Translations under genes and position numbers: made by a program
Assembly: GCF_025642785.1 (NCBI RefSeq)
Contig: NZ_JANZKU010000002.1
Location: 124,001 to 188,000 of the forward strand
Reading direction: 5' to 3'
Length of the DNA stretch: 64,000 nt
Source: Pseudomonas sp. RIT-PI-AD
Lineage (GTDB): Bacteria > Pseudomonadota > Gammaproteobacteria > Pseudomonadales > Pseudomonadaceae
In this document: positions 56,125 to 64,000 of the stretch, piece after piece
Layout of the letters: each line of letters starts with the position of its first letter
Numbering within the stretch: position 1 is the stretch's first letter
Notes under the pieces: model-generated
Told to the model about the DNA's origin: nothing
Seen by the model: the letters and a program-made list of their open reading frames with translations, nothing else
Databases searched by the model: none

Positions 56125-58566
56125 TTAGAACTGCCACTTCGCATTGATTACCGCGTTGCGGGGCTCGCCATACGAACCGGAACCGAAGGTTCCGATACCG
56201 TCGTAGTATTTCTCGTCGAACAGATTGTTGACGTTCAATCCCACCGTCAGGTGCTTGTCGACTTCATAGTTAGCCAGCAACCCCACCACGGCATAGTCAT
56301 CCTGGGTGGCCTTGCGGTTCCTTCCATCGAACTCCTGCTCGTAGTACATCTCGCTCTGCCAGATGACGTTGCCGCCAATGGTCAACCGGTTGAAATCGCC
56401 GGGCAGCCGGTAGGTAGTCCCCAACTTGAACAGGTTCATCGGCTGATTGGTCTCGATCCGACGATGCTCGGAGTCCTTGGATTCACGATAGGTATAACCG
56501 CCGAAGATTTTCCAATCGGTCATCACCTCGCCGGAAATCTCAGTCTCTATCCCCTTGGTCGTGGTACCGCTGATAGCCTCGTAGATTTCACGCCCGCTGA
56601 CCGGATCGGCATCCACGTACTGGGGCAGGTTGTCCTGCTTGACCTCGAACAGCGCCACGCTGGCATTCAGTTTGCCATCGAGGAACTCGCCCTTTACCCC
56701 GATCTCGTAGTTATCGCCCTCGAGCGGGTCCAGCGAGGAGTTGCTGGCGGTCTTGTAATACATCTGCGGCAGGAAGATGTTGGTGTAGCTGGCATATACC
56801 GAGTAGTTCTCGTTGAGATCGTAGGTAATGCCGGCATAAGGAATGATCTTGCCGCTCTTCTTGTTCTTGTCCAGCACCAAGGTTTCCCCGGTGAAGGCGT
56901 CGCTGTTTTCGTCGCGCTCATCCCACCAGGTCACCCGGCTGCCGAGGATGATGGACAAGGGATCGATGGGCTTGAGTTTGGCCGCTACATAAACCCCGGA
57001 TTGGCGCAGCAGGGACAGATTGTCTTCCAGCTTGGAAAAATGGGGCTTGCCGATCTGGTCGCCGTTCCATTCGAAAATGTTCGGCACCTCCGGATTCATC
57101 CGCTCATAGGTCGGGAAGTTGAGATGGGTACGCGAGGTGCTGCCCCCCACCACCAACTCATGCTCCCGGCCCAACAGACTGAACGGCCCGGTCGCATAGA
57201 CGTCGACCGTATCCTGGTACTGATGGCTATCCAGCCGGTTGACGAACATGAAGCCGCCTGCGCCGGTTTCCGGATCGGGTTTCCCGCCGCTCGCCGAGCC
57301 GGTGGTGCCTTCGCGATAGGAATACTGATGGCTGTAGGCGGCCTTCAGGCTCCAGTCGTGGGCAAGCTTCTGCTCGATCAGGCCGGTGAAGTTGTAATGG
57401 GTATTGTCCAGGTAACTCCAACGCGTCGCCGGGTTGAACGAGCGCGGGAAGTGAGTCTGGGAGCCATCGCTGTAGAAAAGCGGAATGTGCCCGAAGCTCA
57501 CGCCGTCCGAATTGTTGTTCTGGTAATCGAGGCTGAGCCGCAGGAGTGTGTCGTCGGTCACATCGAAATCCAACGCTCCGTAGAGCACTCGCTTGTCCTG
57601 CTTGTAGTAGTCGACGAACGAGTTCTGCTCCTGGTAAGCCCCGACGAGACGGCCGCGGATCGTACCGCTGTCATTCAGCGGGCCGGACACATCACCCTCG
57701 CCCCGATAGCGGTCCCAGGTACCGGCCTCGGTATACAGGTAACTTTGGAAATCGTCGGTTGGGCGCTTGCGCACGAGATTGATGGTGGCCGACGGATAGC
57801 CGGCACCGCTCATGAGGCCCGTCGCTCCCCGAAGCACCTCGACCCGGTCGTAAAGCGCCATGTCGAGCAGGCTACCTGTGTACTGCTGGGACTCGTTGAC
57901 GATCTGGGAGGGGATGCCATCGTACTGATAATTCTGAATGGCGAATCCACGGGAATAGAAGGTATAGCGCTCGCTATCGCGGTGGTTGATGGTGATCCCC
58001 GGCGTGAAGTTGAGCACCTCATCCAGGGTCTTGAGATTTTGGTCGTCCATCAACTGGCGGGTGATCACGCTCACCGACTGAGGGGTCTCGCGAAGCGAAA
58101 GGGGCATTTTGGTAGCAGTACCGGTTGCCCCGGTCGTGTAGGAGCCGGTCCCCTCGGTGGTTTGACCCAAAGCCGAACTGTTGATCGTGGTGGCGCCGAG
58201 CTCCATTGAATCGGTCCCGGCCTTTCCGCTGAGAACGACAGTGCCATTCTCCACTTGGTAGCGGATGCCAGTGCCATTCAACAAACGGCGCAATGCCGTT
58301 TCCGGCTCCAGATCACCGTTGACGGCTGGAGCACGTTTACCCTGGACCACCTCTGGCGAATAGAGAATCTGCAAGCCGGACTGTTGCCCCAGTTCCCTCA
58401 AGGCTCCCTCCAGCGCCTGGGAAGGGATATTCAACTCGGCCGCGCTGAGCGAATGCGAAAGCCCAAGAGAAAGCGTGAACAAAGCCGCGGTTGCAGGCCG
58501 GCGAAGGGGATTCAGCGACAGAATCGCTTGAGCAAGGGGCGATAATTCGTAGCGTTCGACAGACAT
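56125..58566 (-). CDS. fpvA: Ferric-pyoverdine TonB-dependent receptor FpvA
   Basis: The 813-residue receptor has a signal sequence, then an N-terminal signalling (STN) domain at about residues 44-115 (LNIPSQALEGALRELGQQSG; RRLLNGTGIRYQVENGTVV), the plug (TPQSVSVITRQLMDDQNLKTLDEV; RGATGLMSGAG) and a 22-strand barrel ending in the aromatic KWQF. The STN domain means the receptor also signals through FpvR to FpvI and PvdS. Start ATG 58566 has AAGGA upstream. A Fur-like site lies in the promoter. It is separated from the rest of the pvd genes by the ABC-F gene. Confidence 0.92.
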   Translation of the reverse strand: MSVERYELSPLAQAILSLNPLRRPATAALFTLSLGLSHSLSAAELNIPSQALEGALRELGQQSGLQILYSPEVVQGKRAPAVNGDLEPETALRRLLNGTGIRYQVENGTVVLSGKAGTDSMELGATTINSSALGQTTEGTGSYTTGATGTATKMPLSLRETPQSVSVITRQLMDDQNLKTLDEVLNFTPGITINHRDSERYTFYSRGFAIQNYQYDGIPSQIVNESQQYTGSLLDMALYDRVEVLRGATGLMSGAGYPSATINLVRKRPTDDFQSYLYTEAGTWDRYRGEGDVSGPLNDSGTIRGRLVGAYQEQNSFVDYYKQDKRVLYGALDFDVTDDTLLRLSLDYQNNNSDGVSFGHIPLFYSDGSQTHFPRSFNPATRWSYLDNTHYNFTGLIEQKLAHDWSLKAAYSHQYSYREGTTGSASGGKPDPETGAGGFMFVNRLDSHQYQDTVDVYATGPFSLLGREHELVVGGSTSRTHLNFPTYERMNPEVPNIFEWNGDQIGKPHFSKLEDNLSLLRQSGVYVAAKLKPIDPLSIILGSRVTWWDERDENSDAFTGETLVLDKNKKSGKIIPYAGITYDLNENYSVYASYTNIFLPQMYYKTASNSSLDPLEGDNYEIGVKGEFLDGKLNASVALFEVKQDNLPQYVDADPVSGREIYEAISGTTTKGIETEISGEVMTDWKIFGGYTYRESKDSEHRRIETNQPMNLFKLGTTYRLPGDFNRLTIGGNVIWQSEMYYEQEFDGRNRKATQDDYAVVGLLANYEVDKHLTVGLNVNNLFDEKYYDGIGTFGSGSYGEPRNAVINAKWQF

Positions 58567-58607
58567 CTCGATGTCCTTAATATGAGGCAGAGAATAGCGA
58601 TTCGTTT

Positions 58608-58626
58608 TGAGAATGCTACTCGTTTA
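58608..58626. promoter_or_regulatory. Fur-box-like site upstream of fpvA
   Basis: TTGAGAATGCTACTCGTTT resembles the GATAAT-type repeats of Fur boxes and lies about 45-60 bases before the receptor start, close to a second AGAGAAT element at 58590. Confidence 0.45.
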
Positions 58627-58845
58627 GTTGGCACATATAAGACGTAACCGATCGACAAACCGGAAAAGCTTTTGCGCTTCCTTTTGAATTTATCGAGTAC
58701 CAAACGAAATTTCTGCCTGCTGCAGGTCACCGGATATGGTGAGGTGGAGCGACCCGCTGCTTGTATAGCCAATGGGTTCACCCGATCCCAGTCGCCTTCG
58801 AAGCGAATGGTTAGGTGTAGCATCCATGAAAGCTCAAAAAATGAG

Positions 58846-58880
58846 CAAAAAAAAGCCCGGCCTAAGCCGGGCTTTTTCAA
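58846..58880 (-). terminator. Terminator of oprF
   Basis: A 10-bp stem AAAGCCCGGC / GCCGGGCTTT with a CTAA loop, flanked by A-runs that become a T-run on the minus strand, ends 10 bases from the oprF stop codon. Confidence 0.9.
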
Positions 58881-58889
58881 CTCAATCCA

Positions 58890-59942
58890 TTATTTGGATT
58901 GGGCTTCCACTTCAGCTTCAACGCGACGGTTGACGGCACGGCCGGCATCGGTGGCGTTATCGGCAACCGGGCGGGACTCGCCGTAGCCGACGGACTGAAC
59001 GCGGTTACGCTCTACACCATACTGGTTGACCAGGACTTCACGAACGGCGTTGGCACGACGCTCGGACAGTTTCTGGTTGTAAGCATCAGTACCGACGGAG
59101 TCAGTGTGACCTTCAACAGTGGTGGTGGTTTGCGGGTATTGCTTCATGAAGTCAGCCAGGTTTTTGATATCGCCGTAGCTTTCTTCTTTGACCTTGGACT
59201 TGTCGAAGTCGAATTTCACGTCCAGTTCGACGCGAACGACTTCGGCAACGGCCGGGCAACCATCGGCATCGACGGTCACGTTGGCCGGAGTATCCGGGCA
59301 CTTGTCGACGTTGTCGCAGACGCCGTCGTTGTCGCTGTCGGAGCAGACATCGGCAACCGGCTCCGGAGCCGCCTCAACAGCGGTTTTCTTGGTGGAGGAA
59401 CCACCGAAGTTCACACCGACGCCTACGCCAGCAGCCCACTCGCCTTCGTTGGCATCGATGTTGTACATGCCATCCAGGCCAGCGCGGGCATAGAAGTTTT
59501 CGGTGAAGTAGTATTTAACGCCAGCGCCGATATCGGCGAAGGTGCTGTGGTCACGACCGGTGCGCGGCGGGACGTTGCTGATGCTCTGATGAGCGAAACC
59601 GGCAGAAACGTAAGGACGCAGGCCTACACCCGGCTGACCGAAATGATAGATGGCGTCGAGGCCAGCTTGGCTGCCCTTGATGTTTTTGTTGCCAGTATCA
59701 TTTTCCGAGCGGATATCGTGGAATTCGCCGTAGGACAGCGCCAGTTCGACGTCGTCGGTCAGATAGTAGCCAACAGAGCCGCCGAAAAGGTTGCCGTTGC
59801 TCAGGTCACGAGAGCTGTCGGTGAAGTAGCGCTTACCGAAAGCCTCCACCTCGACTGCGCCTTGGCCTTGGGCCAGCGCGCCGAGCGAAGTTGCGGCAAC
59901 CAGAGAGCCAATGACAACGCCTAAGGTGTTCTTCAGTTTCAT
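58890..59942 (-). CDS. oprF: Major outer-membrane porin OprF
   Basis: The 350-residue protein has a signal peptide (LVAATSLGALAQ), an N-terminal eight-strand barrel with GVGLRPYVSAGFAHQS and YYFTENFYARAGLDG, a Cys-rich acidic linker (CSDSDNDGVCDNVDKCPD; DADGCP) and an OmpA-like peptidoglycan-binding domain (VEGHTDSVGTDAYNQKLSER; GYGESRPVADN). It is the general porin and structural link to peptidoglycan. It lies downstream of sigX as in other Pseudomonas. Confidence 0.97.
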   Translation of the reverse strand: MKLKNTLGVVIGSLVAATSLGALAQGQGAVEVEAFGKRYFTDSSRDLSNGNLFGGSVGYYLTDDVELALSYGEFHDIRSENDTGNKNIKGSQAGLDAIYHFGQPGVGLRPYVSAGFAHQSISNVPPRTGRDHSTFADIGAGVKYYFTENFYARAGLDGMYNIDANEGEWAAGVGVGVNFGGSSTKKTAVEAAPEPVADVCSDSDNDGVCDNVDKCPDTPANVTVDADGCPAVAEVVRVELDVKFDFDKSKVKEESYGDIKNLADFMKQYPQTTTTVEGHTDSVGTDAYNQKLSERRANAVREVLVNQYGVERNRVQSVGYGESRPVADNATDAGRAVNRRVEAEVEAQSK

Positions 59943-60049
59943 CCGTAAATCCCCATCATGGTGGTGAGTAAGTTGCCGGATAAGCCTCGGACAACTTGGT
60001 CAGCGAGTTTACCAGAACCCGCTCGTGGATAAGAGGCAAATTTGCCCGA

Positions 60050-60643
60050 CTAAGTTTCGATCATTTCTGAAAATTTTTCACGGAGCCGGTCTAGGGCCCG
60101 CTTGTAGCGCATTTTGGTGGCGCTCAAGCCCATGTGCATAATGTCAGCAATTTCCTGAAATTCCAGCTCCGCTACGAAGCGTAGCACTAAAATCTCGCGA
60201 TCGATCGGATTTACGTGGATCAACCAGCGATCCAGCCCTCCACGTTCCTCCGGCTTGGGCATCTTCTCATCGGATGCCTCCTCCAACGGATCCAGACTCA
60301 ATGCATCAAGTAAGCGACGCTTCCGGCGCTCTTTGCGGTATTGAGTGATGCATTCGTTGTAGGTAATGCTGTAGAGCCAGGTTTTGAATTTCGATTTGCC
60401 TTCGAAGTTCTTCAGCCCATAAAGGACTTTCAGCATGACCTCCTGACAGACATCGTCCGCATCTCGCTCGTTCCCTAAATATCGCGCACAGACGTTGAAG
60501 AGCGTGCGCTGATAACGGCGCATCAACTCTTCGTAAGCCCGGGTGACATGGAACAGTTCGACGTGCGCACGCTGCACCAGCTCTTCGTCTGAGAGCTCGC
60601 GGGGATCGTAGCGCAAGGGGAACGATGGAGGAGGCTTGTTCAA
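60050..60643 (-). CDS. sigX: ECF sigma factor SigX
   Basis: The 197-residue sigma factor has region 2 (AYEELMRRYQRTLFNVCARY; DVCQEVMLKVLYGLKNFEGK; FKTWLYSITYNECITQYRKER) and region 4 (NPIDREILVLRFVAELEFQE; LSATKMRYKRALDRLREKF). SigX controls envelope and fatty-acid genes and contributes to oprF expression. The start is TTG 60643; the following NKP and the RYDPRELSDEELVQRAHVEL segment match the family start, although no strong ribosome site is seen. It sits between cmpX and oprF. Confidence 0.95.
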   Translation of the reverse strand: MNKPPPSFPLRYDPRELSDEELVQRAHVELFHVTRAYEELMRRYQRTLFNVCARYLGNERDADDVCQEVMLKVLYGLKNFEGKSKFKTWLYSITYNECITQYRKERRKRRLLDALSLDPLEEASDEKMPKPEERGGLDRWLIHVNPIDREILVLRFVAELEFQEIADIMHMGLSATKMRYKRALDRLREKFSEMIET

Positions 60644-60730
60644 AACGGATCGGGCCGACAGTCAGGTCAGGAGCTGCCGGCCCATATCGGCGCCGGCAAA
60701 CGGCATAGGGTAGCAGGATTGGTGGGTTCG

Positions 60731-61555
60731 CTAGCGACTGCTTACCTGCTGATCGAGCAGGAGGCGGTTGGACAGGGATACCAGATCGCCCTCCTCCGTC
60801 AGCAGGATGGTCTTGACCGTCCCTATCTCTTCTATCTGCCCTTCCACTTCGCCGACCCGGATTTGCTGACCCACTTCGTACAGTTCACGGACGTAAATAC
60901 CGGAAAGGATCTGACCCGCGATGGCGCGGCTGCCCAACCCCAAGGCCAGCGCAGCGGCGAGCCCGATGGAAATCAGAACGATGGCGATGACGTTATTGAG
61001 CAGCTCCGTCTTGACCTCGAGCTGGCCGATGGCCACGGAGAGGCTGATGATGATCACCATGACCTGCGCGATCCTCCCCAGGCCGGTGGCGTAGTCGAGG
61101 CCCACCCCTTCGGCGGCTCCCCGCACCAGGCTGTTGGCGAGCTGGGCCAGCAGGACCCCGGCCAGCATGATCAGCGCGGCACCGAACACTTTCGGCAGGT
61201 ACAGCGCGAAGACGTCGAGCGTCGCGGAAACGCGTTCGAGCCCCAGGGACTCAGCAGCCGATACGAAAAAGATCAGCAGCACGAACCAATAGAAGATCTT
61301 GCCGATCAAGGTCGAGACCGGTACTTGAAAGCCTACTCGGCTCAGCATCTTGGTCAGGCCCGTGCCAGCCATCAGGCGATCCAGGCCGATCTTCGCCAAT
61401 AGTTTCGACAGCAAGGTATCGAGGAGCTTGGCGACCACGAAGCCCAGCAGGATCACGACCAACGCGCCGAACAGACGCGGAATGAAAGCTGCGACGGAGC
61501 CCCACATGGTGGTCATCGCATTAACCAGACTTTGGGTCCAGGGGTCGAATTCCAT
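60731..61555 (-). CDS. cmpX: Mechanosensitive-channel-like membrane protein CmpX
   Basis: The 274-residue protein has several membrane helices (FIPRLFGALVVILLGFVVAKLL; IFYWFVLLIFFVSA; FGAALIMLAGVLLAQLA; MVIIISLSVAIGQL; VIAIVLISIGLAAALALGLG) and a short C-terminal beta region (VGQQIRVGEVEGQIEEIGT) like MscS-type channels. ATG 61555 is preferred over a TTG two codons upstream that overlaps the crfX stop. CmpX affects envelope stress signalling in which SigX takes part. Confidence 0.92.
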   Translation of the reverse strand: MEFDPWTQSLVNAMTTMWGSVAAFIPRLFGALVVILLGFVVAKLLDTLLSKLLAKIGLDRLMAGTGLTKMLSRVGFQVPVSTLIGKIFYWFVLLIFFVSAAESLGLERVSATLDVFALYLPKVFGAALIMLAGVLLAQLANSLVRGAAEGVGLDYATGLGRIAQVMVIIISLSVAIGQLEVKTELLNNVIAIVLISIGLAAALALGLGSRAIAGQILSGIYVRELYEVGQQIRVGEVEGQIEEIGTVKTILLTEEGDLVSLSNRLLLDQQVSSR

Positions 61556-61557
61556 GC

Positions 61558-61803
61558 TCAATCAGCCTTATCAGCGAAACGGGAAGTAGAGGTACGACGA
61601 GAGACGGGCGCTACGTGCGCCGAGCCATTGTTCAGGGCGATCATCAGGGCGGAAAACCAATGCCCGATGAGACTGAACAGATCGCCCGCGCCCACTTGGC
61701 GGTTCGCGGTCTTCAGTACGCGATCCAGAGTCGCGTCGTCGTCATGGGTGGACGACGAGACCTTCAACAGATCGCGCAGGGATTCTTCGAATGGATCGCG
61801 CAT
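61558..61803 (-). CDS. crfX: CrfX, small conserved protein upstream of cmpX
   Basis: The 81-residue protein (MRDPFEESLRDLLKVSSSTH; ATLDRVLKTANRQVGAGDLF; SLIGHWFSALMIALNNGSAH) is the small protein conserved immediately upstream of cmpX in Pseudomonas. Function is poorly known. Its stop is two bases before the cmpX ATG. Confidence 0.85.
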   Translation of the reverse strand: MRDPFEESLRDLLKVSSSTHDDDATLDRVLKTANRQVGAGDLFSLIGHWFSALMIALNNGSAHVAPVSRRTSTSRFADKAD

Positions 61804-62124
61804 GCCTACCTCGCGGTGGAATATGACGGCTAGACGCCGTCGCCAGGAACGGGGTCACATTTCGAACCCGGCGCGGGCGCCGCGTATTCCGCTGGAAAGC
61901 CACAATGCTCAGTGGGCGAATAGCTGATCGCCGCGCGTCAGCGATGCGAGCGAAGCGCGACTCCAGCGCGCCCAGAAACCACCAGAAGGTAACGCCTCGA
62001 CCGCGACGAGAGTCGATTGACGGGGACGCCACCGACATATCGCCCGCCAAGCTCGATCAGAAGAATTCATAGCCCGATCACCAGCGGCGCGGGAATCCCC
62101 AGGAACCCGCGACGAGAAACCGGT
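61804..62124. other. Intergenic, no gene seen
   Basis: The stretch between rraA and crfX holds an open minus-strand frame (61742-62050) that is Arg-rich and unlike any family; I consider it noncoding. In P. aeruginosa a CorA-like gene (cmaX) lies at this place; nothing like it is seen here. Confidence 0.5.
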
Positions 62125-62613
62125 TCAGGCCGGCATTTGCAGGGGCTTGGGTGACTGGATGATGCCGTTGTTGTCGGCATAGACGAATTCGCCCGGGCGG
62201 AAAGTGACGCCGCCGAAGGTCACCGCGACGTTCAAGTCGCCGATCCCGCGTTTGTCGGTTTTCAAAGGATGACTGGCCAAGGCCTGGACCCCGAGCTCGG
62301 TCTGCGCGATCACGTCCACGTCACGAATGCAGCCATAGACGATGATGCCTTCCCAGCCATTCCTGGCCGCCTTTTCGGCCAGCAGGTCGCCCAGCAGAGC
62401 GCGGCGCAGCGAGCCGCCGCCGTCCACCACCAATACCTTGCCTTCACCGGGCTGGTCCACCTGCTCCTTCACCAAGGAGTTATCCTCGAAGCACTTGACC
62501 GTGACGATCTCACCGCCGAAGGAATCCTTGCCGCCGAAATTGCTGAACATCGGCTCGACGACCTGGATCAGGTCGGGATAGGCATCGCACAGATCGGGCG
62601 TGATGTATTGCAT
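62125..62613 (-). CDS. rraA: RraA-family regulator of ribonuclease E activity
   Basis: The 162-residue protein matches RraA over its full length: [57 protein letters not shown] and [17 protein letters not shown]. RraA binds RNase E and inhibits it; related proteins are aldolases. AGGAGA precedes ATG 62613. It lies 21 bases downstream of the Rieske gene, probably in one operon. Confidence 0.94.
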   Translation of the reverse strand: MQYITPDLCDAYPDLIQVVEPMFSNFGGKDSFGGEIVTVKCFEDNSLVKEQVDQPGEGKVLVVDGGGSLRRALLGDLLAEKAARNGWEGIIVYGCIRDVDVIAQTELGVQALASHPLKTDKRGIGDLNVAVTFGGVTFRPGEFVYADNNGIIQSPKPLQMPA

Positions 62614-62634
62614 GGAAGATGTCTCCTGAGGGGC

Positions 62635-62934
62635 CTAGAGATCGAGGCCTACGCGGTCGCCGTCATAGGCCAGTGGCAATAAACGCAAGGGCGGGCAATT
62701 CGAGTCGAGCGCGACGCCACGGTGCAGGTCGAACGCCATGCCGTGGCGCGCACAGCGAAGCACCCTACCGTCGAGCGTCGCGTTGTGCAAGGAAGCGCCC
62801 TGGTGCGGGCAGCTGTTTTCCAGAAGGATGGGCTGATTTTCCACGACGATCAGCAGATAGTGACGGCGATCGATCTGGAAGACCCGTCGATAGCCCTCCT
62901 CCAGCCGGATCAAATGCTCCAGTGCGACGAACAT
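62635..62934 (-). CDS. Small Rieske [2Fe-2S] protein
   Basis: The 99-residue protein has the complete Rieske motif: CPHQGASLHNATLDGRVLRC, then ARHG (C-x-H then C-x2-H), so it should bind a [2Fe-2S] cluster. It resembles ferredoxin components of dioxygenases or nitrite-reductase small subunits, but no oxygenase is adjacent. ATG 62934 has GGGGA upstream; the frame extends far upstream into the next gene, which is unlikely to be translated. It is 50 bases downstream of the hydrolase gene. Confidence 0.85.
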   Translation of the reverse strand: MFVALEHLIRLEEGYRRVFQIDRRHYLLIVVENQPILLENSCPHQGASLHNATLDGRVLRCARHGMAFDLHRGVALDSNCPPLRLLPLAYDGDRVGLDL

Positions 62935-62984
62935 GGTTGTCCCCGCTTGACGATTCGAACCGAATAGTCGGCCGTACCGACGCA

Positions 62985-63965
62985 TTAAGCAATCGGCCGT
63001 TCCAGCGCGTGGGCGTTCGCCAGCTCCCCTTGGCGTAGCCACTGCTCCGCCAGCGGCCAGACTTCTTCCTGGGCCTGCCTGCTGACCAACATGTCGACAT
63101 GGCCATAGTCCTGGGAAAAGCCCGCGCTCGTGCCCAGGCATAGATAGTGGCGTGGACCGGAAAACTGCTCGGCCAGTTTACGGCAGGCCCAGGCCGGATC
63201 CTGACGGTCGCCCTCCCCGGCTATCGCCAGCACCGGAAGCCGGACCTTGCCGAGCCCGGCCCACCAGTCCGAATCCGCCTCGCCGAAGCGCCCGAACAGA
63301 CTGTGCCAGCGAAGGCTTTCCACCACCACGCCCAGGGGTTCGTCTTCGGGGCCGCGCTTCCAGCGAGGGCCGGACAGCCCCCCCAGGCGCTTCAGCAGCA
63401 GGCGGCAGATCCAGGCCAGCGGGGGAATCTTCAATGCCCAATGGCCCTGGCTGACCTGCGCGCCGAACAGGGCGACCGATGCGGCCAGTTCTTCATCCAG
63501 GTAGCCGCCCCCCAGCGCCGCCGCCAGGGTGATCCCACCCAGGGAATGACCAAGCCAATGCGGTGTCTGCCCGGTCTGCTCTCTCACGAATGCCCCTATC
63601 GCCGGCAGGTCATAGCGTGCGTAGTCGGCCACGCGGTTGCGTGTGTAGTCCTGGTTACGCGGCGAAAGCCCGTGGCCACGCATTTCCGCGATCCAGACAT
63701 CGAAACCGGCCTCTACCAGATAGGGCCCGAGGCCGATTCCCCGCGGGGAATACCAGAATCGTCGATTGGAAAAGCTGCCGTGGAGCAGGATGACCGGGAC
63801 GCCACGCTGCTGCTCGCGCCCCAGTCGTCCCAGGCGGGTGACCGCCAGTTCCACGCTGGAATCGCGGCTGTTGTTCGGTTTCAGGAGATAGACGTCTTCG
63901 GTCGTCTCGCGCCGCAATTCGGCACTGACCAGCGTCACGGGGAAAAGCTCGCTGCTGCTTTGCAT
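62985..63965 (-). CDS. Alpha/beta-fold hydrolase (esterase/lipase-like)
   Basis: The 326-residue protein has PVILLHGSFSNRRFWYS (oxyanion region), EMRGHGLSPR, the nucleophile motif LGHSLGGITLAAAL, an acid in IAGEGDRQDP and a His in YGHVDMLV. It is a single-domain esterase or lipase without signal peptide. Its neighbours rraA and the Rieske protein follow on the same strand. The start is uncertain: ATG 63965 or GTG 63980 near the window edge. Confidence 0.85.
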   Translation of the reverse strand: MQSSSELFPVTLVSAELRRETTEDVYLLKPNNSRDSSVELAVTRLGRLGREQQRGVPVILLHGSFSNRRFWYSPRGIGLGPYLVEAGFDVWIAEMRGHGLSPRNQDYTRNRVADYARYDLPAIGAFVREQTGQTPHWLGHSLGGITLAAALGGGYLDEELAASVALFGAQVSQGHWALKIPPLAWICRLLLKRLGGLSGPRWKRGPEDEPLGVVVESLRWHSLFGRFGEADSDWWAGLGKVRLPVLAIAGEGDRQDPAWACRKLAEQFSGPRHYLCLGTSAGFSQDYGHVDMLVSRQAQEEVWPLAEQWLRQGELANAHALERPIA

Positions 63966-63978
63966 GGATGCCGTGCAC

Positions 63979-64000
63979 AAAAAAGGGCGGGGTTGCCCCC
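63979..64000 (-). terminator. Probable terminator of the next minus-strand gene, cut by the window edge
   Basis: On the minus strand GGGGGCAACCCCGCCC is followed by TTTTTT. The GGGG/CCCC hairpin and T-run fit a terminator of a gene beyond the window; the full stem cannot be seen. Confidence 0.4.

Noticed and set aside
1..64000. CRISPR array or complete insertion sequence
   Set aside because: No regularly spaced repeats and no transposase-like reading frame were seen on either strand.

Overview
This window is a stretch of a Pseudomonas chromosome. The evidence is a pyoverdine locus, the crfX-cmpX-sigX-oprF cluster that is typical of the genus, high GC coding sequence and several Pseudomonas-style terminators. 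I do not assign a species.

Left part (about 1-9.3 kb). It opens with the 3' end of a LysR-type regulator and a LexA-like (XRE plus S24) phage-type repressor with no phage around it. A complete tripartite RND efflux system follows on the minus strand (adaptor, inner-membrane pump, outer-membrane lipoprotein). Above it on the same strand are an ArsR-family regulator and a 3-hydroxyisobutyrate-dehydrogenase-like oxidoreductase. An 18-bp palindrome lies in front of the adaptor gene and is repeated almost exactly 2 kb away.

Decayed accessory region (about 9.4-17.5 kb). Here are a frameshifted small exported protein, remnants of an LLM-class flavin oxidoreductase, an SGNH/GDSL hydrolase and a CDF metal exporter, an intact PL7 alginate-lyase-like gene, a tandemly duplicated two-gene module of unknown function, an orphan 90-residue gene, a broken phage tail-assembly-like gene, a GNAT acetyltransferase and finally tRNA-Val(GAC). 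It looks like an old island or insertion hotspot next to a tRNA gene.

Pyoverdine region (about 17.7-58.6 kb). A PuuB-like oxidase and a degenerate C39-like lipoprotein come first. Then follow pvdQ, pvdA, fpvI, fpvR, the export pump pvdR-pvdT-opmQ, and the periplasmic maturation genes pvdP, pvdM, pvdN, pvdO with the exporter pvdE. Two NRPS genes, an alpha/beta hydrolase, an ABC-F protein and the receptor fpvA complete it. Six promoters carry an exact PvdS iron-starvation box (TAAAT-N16-CGT): pvdA, pvdR, pvdP, pvdM, pvdE and the first NRPS. Fur-like sites precede fpvI and fpvA. The two synthetases hold four modules: C-A-T, C-A(Thr)-T, C-A(Ser)-T-E and C-A-T-TE. They would append a basic residue, Thr, D-Ser and a terminal basic residue, most simply hydroxyornithine made by PvdA. 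No pvdF, pvdL, pvdH or pvdS is in the window.

Right end (about 58.8-64 kb). oprF, sigX, cmpX and crfX are followed by rraA, a small Rieske protein and an alpha/beta hydrolase, all on the minus strand.
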